Translations under genes and position numbers: made by a program
Part shown: positions 57,997 to 64,000 of the stretch, piece by piece
Layout of the letters: each line of letters starts with the position of its first letter
Numbering within the stretch: position 1 is the stretch's first letter
Assembly (NCBI RefSeq): GCF_036898095.1
Contig: NC_090765.1
Span: forward strand, 32,151,381-32,215,380
Direction of reading: 5' to 3'
DNA from: Palaemon carinicauda
Taxonomy: Eukaryota > Arthropoda > Malacostraca > Decapoda > Palaemonidae
DNA: 64,000 bases
Notes under the pieces: generated by a model
Told to the model about the DNA's origin: nothing
The model's database searches: none
What the model saw: only the letters and a program-made list of their open reading frames with translations

Positions 57997-60115
57997 CTAT
58001 TGCTTTCGTTTAGCTAACAGGTTAGTACTTCTATTCTCTTCAAAGGGGTCCGTGCCCACTTTTAACTTTCCTTCTCCACTCGTTCCTGTTGAATGCTGAA
58101 GCTTCAAAGGGGGTATGTTATCTTCCTTGAGGGATTTCTTAGGTTGGTCTTTAAATTGAAGCATAGGGCTGCCTCTAGGACAATCACCTGTATTTAACTC
58201 AGTGTAGAGTATTTTCTTTAGTAGTCTTGTGTCCGCCTTGTGCATCAAATGGTCTCGATGCTGGTGACGACTCTTTCAAGGACTGCTGTATTAGACACAT
58301 AGTCATTCCATTTGATTTTCATTATTGCTCTCAGTTTTATTAGGTGTTATTGTTCCAGTTTTTTGGGGTCCCTACTATAAAGGGTTTGTCTCATATACAT
58401 ATAACAGGGTAGATACTATAATGTCATTATATACCATCACCTTTGTTTGGGTGGTTAGGTCTTTCTTCATGAACATCCTTGTGGATAGTCTCCCATATGT
58501 AGTGTGGCCAGCTTGTAACCTGTTTTCAATCTCTTTGGAGGAGGTCTTGTGGGTGGAAAGGATACTCCCCAAGTGTTTGACGCATTCAGTGGTGGTTCCA
58601 TCCATGATGATGTTAGTTACTGGTGGATTATCCCCTGGTCTTGGCTGGGCCAGTATCTTAGTTTTGTCCTTGTTAACTGTTAGACCAAAACATGTGTAGG
58701 CAGCATGAAAATTATCCATCGATTCTTGGAATTCTGCTGCGCTAGTGTTGTCATCTGCATGCTGTAGTTCCGTTATATTGATAGCTTTGGTGTTGCGCTG
58801 GGATTTGAGTCTGGCCAGTTTTAAAATTCCTCCATCTAATCTGTATTTTATCTCAACCCCTGGGTTATTGTGGGCTACTTCATATAGCATGGCAGCTAAG
58901 TATAAAGAGAAAAGGGTCAGCGCCAATTCACCTTCTTATTTTAGTTCACATGCAATTAGGAAGGGTGCTGACAGGTTGCTATGTAGGATTACTTTAGCTG
59001 TCATCCCATCATTCAGGACTTTGATCATGTTAACAAAAGGCTCGAGGATTCTGAAGCGATTGAGGACAGACCGTATGGTACACTGTTGTATGGTTTTTTC
59101 GAGGTTTTAGCCTGTTTTGGGTGGAAATTAGGGTCTTGGTCGAGGATTATTTGAGCTTTCCGTTTGACAGTAATGAGGGACATAATATCTTGGCGTGGTC
59201 GTCAAACCAGTCCTGGTGCTGTTTGCTCTGGTGGCTGATTACAGTTCTTGCAGCTAAATTGATGGCATCTCGTAAATTAGTCCATTCAGCGTCGATTGAA
59301 GGTTCTCTGGCTGGTAGGTTCTGCTGGATTGTCGCTTGGAAAGCTCAAGATGTATCAGGATCTTTTAATTTACCAGTGTCGTATCTTTTCGGTTTGCTGG
59401 ATGATACTTGGCTTCCTTTTTGATGGTTAGTTTTGATTTTGTGATGAGCAGCCGGTGGTCCATCCAGCAGTCATCAGCTCCAAGCATGCTTCTTGTGTTC
59501 AAAACCTCATTTATTTTGTTATTTTGTTGTTGTTTGACTATGGCATAATCTGAGATATGCCAGTGTTTTGATCTACGATGTTTCCAGTGGTCTTAAATAA
59601 ATTCGGGAGTTTGAACTGCATGTTTGTGATGAACAGTTCCTGTTCAGCACAAAGGCAAAGGAGGAGTAGGCCATTATCATTGCAGTTTCCCATGCTTTTT
59701 CCTGCCGATTGTGTTGTGCTGGAGTTTGTTGTTTCGCCCCATTCTGGCGTTAAAATCCCCTAAGAGAAGAAGACAGTCCCCAGCTGGAATTTGGGATAAG
59801 GCAGTGTTAAGCTTTTGGTAGAAGGTACCTTTGACATGGTCTTCCGCATGTAGTGTTGGGGCGTATACTGATACTAACATGATGAACTGTGTTTTTCAGG
59901 AGTGGTAGTCTTAGTGAGGTAATTCTTTCATTAATCGCATGTGGTCTTAACTGCAAAGCCAGCACCCTGGGAATGGTGGTCTGCCAGGTTTATCCCTTTC
60001 CAAAAAAAGAGTATACCCTGACCCAACTTCTGTGAATTGCCCTTCTCCAGTTATTCTAGTCTTCGCTGAGAGAGAAGCCACATCGACGTTGAATCTGGTG
60101 AGTTCTCTTGAGACT
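57997..60115 (-). pseudogene. Non-LTR retrotransposon (endonuclease + RT), broken
   Basis: Read on the minus strand from 60115 down. The N-terminal part of an APE-type endonuclease is in ELTRFNVDVASLSAKTR and YTLFFWKG (60110-59990). The next part is in LVSVYAPT and LLLLGDFNARMG (59677-59880). RT follows at 58375-58926, with ELQHADDNTSAAEF (the YADD box with H for Y), CFGLTVNKDKTKIL and VKHLGSIL. The C-terminal part is near 58000-58250 (DTRLLKKILYTELNTGDCPRG). These blocks are in the order of animal LINE polyproteins that copy mRNA into nicked target DNA. Frames change and stop several times, so it is dead. Clade not assigned. Confidence 0.8.
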
Positions 60116-60499
60116 TAAGGCTGTTCGTCTTTCAGGGCAGTGTGTGCTTGTGGCATACATAAGGGTGTGCACATTCTATGCACCTACTTTGAGGTATGAT
60201 TTACTTTAATCATTCCTTCTTTCACAGCTGCATATACGGTGTGTCATAGGTTGCAGATGCCCAATGACTGGGATGGTGTGACCATCGATGTTTTGCCCAC
60301 CTTTTATAGGGCGTTCCCCAGTTTGGGTGAGCAGCAATACTCCAGAATAGGCCTGCACAGGTGTAGTACCGAGTTCTTAGAGAGAGAGTAGTTAGACTGA
60401 AAAGGCCTTTGGCATGACTTTGTTTTGGGTGGACAACACTTAGCCAGAACAATGCCCACACACTCTGGCTCCCCACTTTCCTCCTGTGTCACACAGGTG

Positions 60500-60581
60500 T
60501 GATGTGCAAGACTGTAGTGTGATGTTGCATCAGTCTGCCAAGATGTGCAAGACTGTAGTGTGATGTTGCATCAGTCTGCCA
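60500..60581. repeat. 41-bp tandem duplication
   Basis: GATGTGCAAGACTGTAGTGT and the next 21 nt occur twice head to tail, identical by eye. Confidence 0.9.
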
Positions 60582-63050
60582 ATAATCTAGGCCACCAGAT
60601 CTTGCCTTGTAGCCAGACAGACTGGCATGGTTTTATTTTTGAGTTTTCTTTCACCTAGCCTTTACCTTAAGAGGCATGCCCTACAAGGCAGCAGAGAGAG
60701 TCTGATTATGCCCTCAGACACTCAGTCATGCATGCATTCTGTAATAAACAAGGGGGACCACGGGAAGGTATCATGCAAGTAGTTAAGAGGAGAGGCTGTT
60801 GGAAGGTTAAGACTTGCTTAGCCTAAGATGCATGCATCCATCACCATTGGATGTATCCCCTATCTTTAACCATTTTGTAGAACAACAAAAAGACTGAAGA
60901 AACAAATATAATTGATTTATTCCAAGTCCAAGTATTTTATCGTACCAATACTTGACAAGATCTATTCATAGCTTAGTAGTGTGACTAAAACTATTGAAAA
61001 TATTTGTCAGTCGGTGAACAAAAGAGGCTTTTACAATTATATAGTGTGGTTCTGTTATTGATCAAGTAAACATCTTGATAATTTATAGAAAAACTATTTC
61101 TTAAAGACAAATTCTTTGAAAAACCATGGATGAATTTAAGGGTTTGTATTGATTTCAATATTTTCTCATTGATTGAACTTTAAAAACTCATGAAATTACA
61201 TTTTATTATCTGTGCTGCATTGTCATTTACATCTGCTTGAGGAATTATTCTTAAAATTTACACCAAAGTCAGATACTGTACTCTTTAAGACTATACTGTA
61301 TAATAATGTACTGTACATAAGACTATAGAGTGAACCCAATTTGATCCTTACAATAGTGTGTATAAGGCTATGGAGTGAACCCATCGTTATGTAGGAGTAA
61401 AAGTTTCCCCGAAAATAGAATTTTACATGACTCTTCAAATTACACATGTAAACTAACGCAGAAGTTTTCTGTATAGCTGGTGTTATACTTGCTGTAGTAA
61501 AAAACCTTTTGCAGTGTTCTAATAAATTGAATCAAACCAACTATTTCTCTACTTTAAATTATCTTATATTTTAAGACAGCTGCCGAACTTTGTTGTAGAG
61601 AAAATTAATTATTATAGTGGAAGTTTTGAAGAAAAAACTACCAATTTTTGTGTTCATTATATCTGTGTTATATTCTGAATTTTGTTGTAAGAGATTATAT
61701 AAAACTTGCATTCATAACAAAAAGTGTTATGAGAATATGAAAGGAGAGAGTTTGTCAACCTTCCTAAACTATCAGGTTTGATTATACTGGAATATAATTT
61801 TTATGGAAGTTTGTATTTAAATTTGGTTTATGCCAAATTAGTAAAGTTAAGTATTTCTATATTATTTAAGCAAAGATATAAAAGTAACTGGTCCATGAAT
61901 TAGTTTACACTTTGGTTGGGTTGTAGTAAATAGTTTTTCTTTTAATGTTTCCAAAAAGACTTAATTAAAATCTGTATTGGTGGGAACCTAATCAATGTTT
62001 CAATTTCAAAATATTGTCAGAACTCATATGGTACTCATAAAATAAAAGATTTTTTGCTTATGAGAAATGACCACAAATAGGTCAAAATTTATTATTCTTG
62101 ATACTAAACTCTCTCCTTTTCCCCAAATAGTGCTCCATGTCAGAATTTCTTAGCTTGTTACCTTTAGTCATTTCTCAATGTGATTGTTGTAATTGTGAAG
62201 TAAACATAATTGCAAAACAGGTGGAACAACTGTACCTTCCACCAAACTACGTGTGCAGAGATAAAGGAAATAGAATCTTCCGTTGTTATTTTGTAGATCA
62301 CCATGGAAAATATGCATCTTGTTAATAAAGTATGTTCCAGTGTAAGGAAACCTCAATAGAAGTCAGTCTAGTGATGTAAAATTCTATACAAGATAGACAC
62401 AAGATATCAACAGAAATGATCACATGTAAAGAATAATAGGAGCAAGGGTGCTCCCTTGTATGTGAAAAGAAGGAAAATGTCTTGTACTGTTAATTTGATG
62501 TCTGATATTGTGCATGCCTACTAGTGTATGTGTATTTTAAGGTAAGGTTTTGACTACAACATACCTCATGGTGTGCTGATAAAATGCTGTAATCTTAGCC
62601 AGAATTAATGAGATCACTTAGTTGTAGACTGTTTTCTAGGTTTGTGCTAGTGAGAGAGCTCGTTTGTCCATTTGTCCGGTGTTGCCTTGTATGTGAAATT
62701 TTTTCAGGTTAAAATGTCACTGTAACTTACGTGATTATAGTCATTGTAGATTGTTAGTTTGTGATACAATTTTTGTACATAAGAGGAGAGTCCTTCATAA
62801 AAACTGAATGTTGATCATAATGACAAATGTATATCTGATAGAGATAAAAGTTATGATAAAGTACAATTTTGTAGCTTTTATGAAACGTCAGTGCATCATT
62901 CAAAAAGTAACTAGCAAGGCTTTCAAGGGTGTCTGTTCTGGGCATTTGACTGGGATTTTTTTCCCGTAATGAAAACAGTATTTATAATTGTTTACGAGTA
63001 TACTGTACAAATCTTTCATCCTTTGAAATAGGGAATGTCTTCAGCAGAGT
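60582..63050 (+). other. AT-rich stretch, no gene recognised
   Basis: 60582-60850 is of mixed composition; the rest is AT-rich. Frames stay under 80 codons with no known motif. Confidence 0.55.
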
Positions 63051-64000
63051 AGGAATGTCTGTTGAATTCATTAACAAGGCAGTTAGCGACAGGTTGTTTC
63101 CATACTTTCCAGTCAGTCCAACAAGATCCTGTCTCCCGTACATTTGAGGTAGTGAAGGTTCTGTCTGCCAAAGTCTTCTGCGACATAACCTCAGCAGGTC
63201 AATTCATCAAATGTTTGCGCTGGGAGAGGGGTCTCACCTTGGAGAGACTTCAGCCAGGTTTTAATCTTTTCCTCTTTCAGAGAGGATGATTGTTGGATTC
63301 CATTATAGATGGGAAGTAAGAAATTCATAAATGTGGAGAAATGGTGGACACTGCAACCGGTTTATTGTAAGACAGATCGTGGATCCACACTCGTGTGTTC
63401 CTTGTAGGGGGATATGACTCTTCACAGTCTTCCAAATGAACAGAGTACAGATTGTGGCCTCCCATTCATTGACAGGCTTTTTCTTTAAAGAAGAAAATGA
63501 AGGCTAAGTCTTCTCCAGTATCATCCTTGGCAATACCTAATGTGATGCTGAAGAGACATTATATGTAGCTTGTTTGTTTCTGCGTAGAGTTCATCAGTTA
63601 CTGAAGCTCCTCGGCATATGTCCCTGTTTCGGTTCCCTGGTAGTATTTTTCAGCCAAGAAGACCTTGGATCTGCATCTGCAATTTTTACTCTCTACCTTG
63701 ATCAAATGAGGAAAGGTATATGATTATTCTGTTCTTGTGTGATCGATGATACTGATGATAACCTACCTGGCCATCATCAGCCCCCAATCATGTTGCGGTT
63801 ACTGTCCTCGAGTTAGAATTCCTGTGCTTGGGGTTGCAGAGGAGAGTAGAACTCTGCAGCAGCCTACTGAACTCTTAACTTTGAAAAGGCTTGAATGTTC
63901 TCAAGATTTTTTTACCCTGAAAGTTCCCGACCTTAGCCCAGAACCAATGGGAGCAAAGAACCTGAAGGACAACCTGATGGAGACAGGAGGCCAAACGTTA
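63051..64000. other. Mixed-composition stretch, possible old retroelement coding
   Basis: Composition rises to that of the retroelement regions and frames of 60-75 codons appear (63062-63289), but none shows an RT, RNase H, recombinase or endonuclease motif that I can recognise. It continues past the window edge. Confidence 0.3.

Noticed and set aside
60222..60492. Minus-strand frames as the N-terminus of the LINE
   Set aside because: They carry no endonuclease motif and lie beyond the point where LINE similarity starts (about 60115).
63062..63289. 75-codon frame as a gene
   Set aside because: No motif, no start context or splice evidence; recorded only as possible retroelement DNA.

Overview
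This is a eukaryotic, intron-rich and strongly repeat-laden window. The style suggests a crustacean, most likely a decapod: long (GA)n/(CT)n and (TA)n tracts, CCTAA-type telomere-like runs, DIRS-type retrotransposons and many small fold-back elements. The species cannot be fixed from the sequence alone. No bacterial operons, CRISPR arrays or tRNA genes were seen.

The only host gene I can support is one plus-strand gene for inositol-tetrakisphosphate 1-kinase (ITPK1, ATP-grasp fold). Its coding exons run from 6591 to about 53898. Nine exons (6578-6688, 8031-8055, 9013-9111, 11878-12019, 16187-16282, 16993-17036, 17176-17335, 41097-41223, 41855-41964) join in phase at GT/AG sites. A tenth, 53828-53898, is a probable final exon with an AATAAA 56 bp after the stop. 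The predicted protein is about 323 aa. Introns 7 (23.8 kb) and 9 (11.9 kb) are mostly mobile DNA.

Mobile DNA by region. 1-6493: the 3' part of a decayed DIRS-type (tyrosine-recombinase) retrotransposon, ending 84 bp before the first ITPK1 coding exon. 6753-7041, 14091-14320 and 37786-38381: fold-back or palindromic elements. 7622-7923, 15764-16064, 34189-34489 and 50173-50477: four copies of a ~300 bp MITE flanked by TTAA (piggyBac-like). 18796-18914: a 5S rRNA-derived sequence on the minus strand. 22166-29064: a nearly intact DIRS element with Gag, RT/RNase H, tyrosine recombinase, inverted terminal repeats and a perfect internal complementary region. 29183-31772: a TA-flanked element with pogo/Tigger-like termini. 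34653-35119: a MITE with an 8 bp target duplication. 39650-40440 and 57997-60115: broken non-LTR retrotransposons. 42718-49030: a heavily decayed third DIRS-like copy. 51323-52186: a six-unit ~145 bp tandem array.

The most interesting part is the DIRS group. The element at 22-29 kb shows the complete circle-junction architecture. Gag and the tyrosine recombinase lie in one frame separated by a single TGA followed by C, and the recombinase frame stays open for 588 codons across the RT/RNase H gene. In two separate DIRS copies the codon just after the YLDD active site is a stop where Trp is expected. The palindrome at 14.1 kb carries termini of the same family as the 1-6.5 kb element and may be a miniature DIRS derivative.
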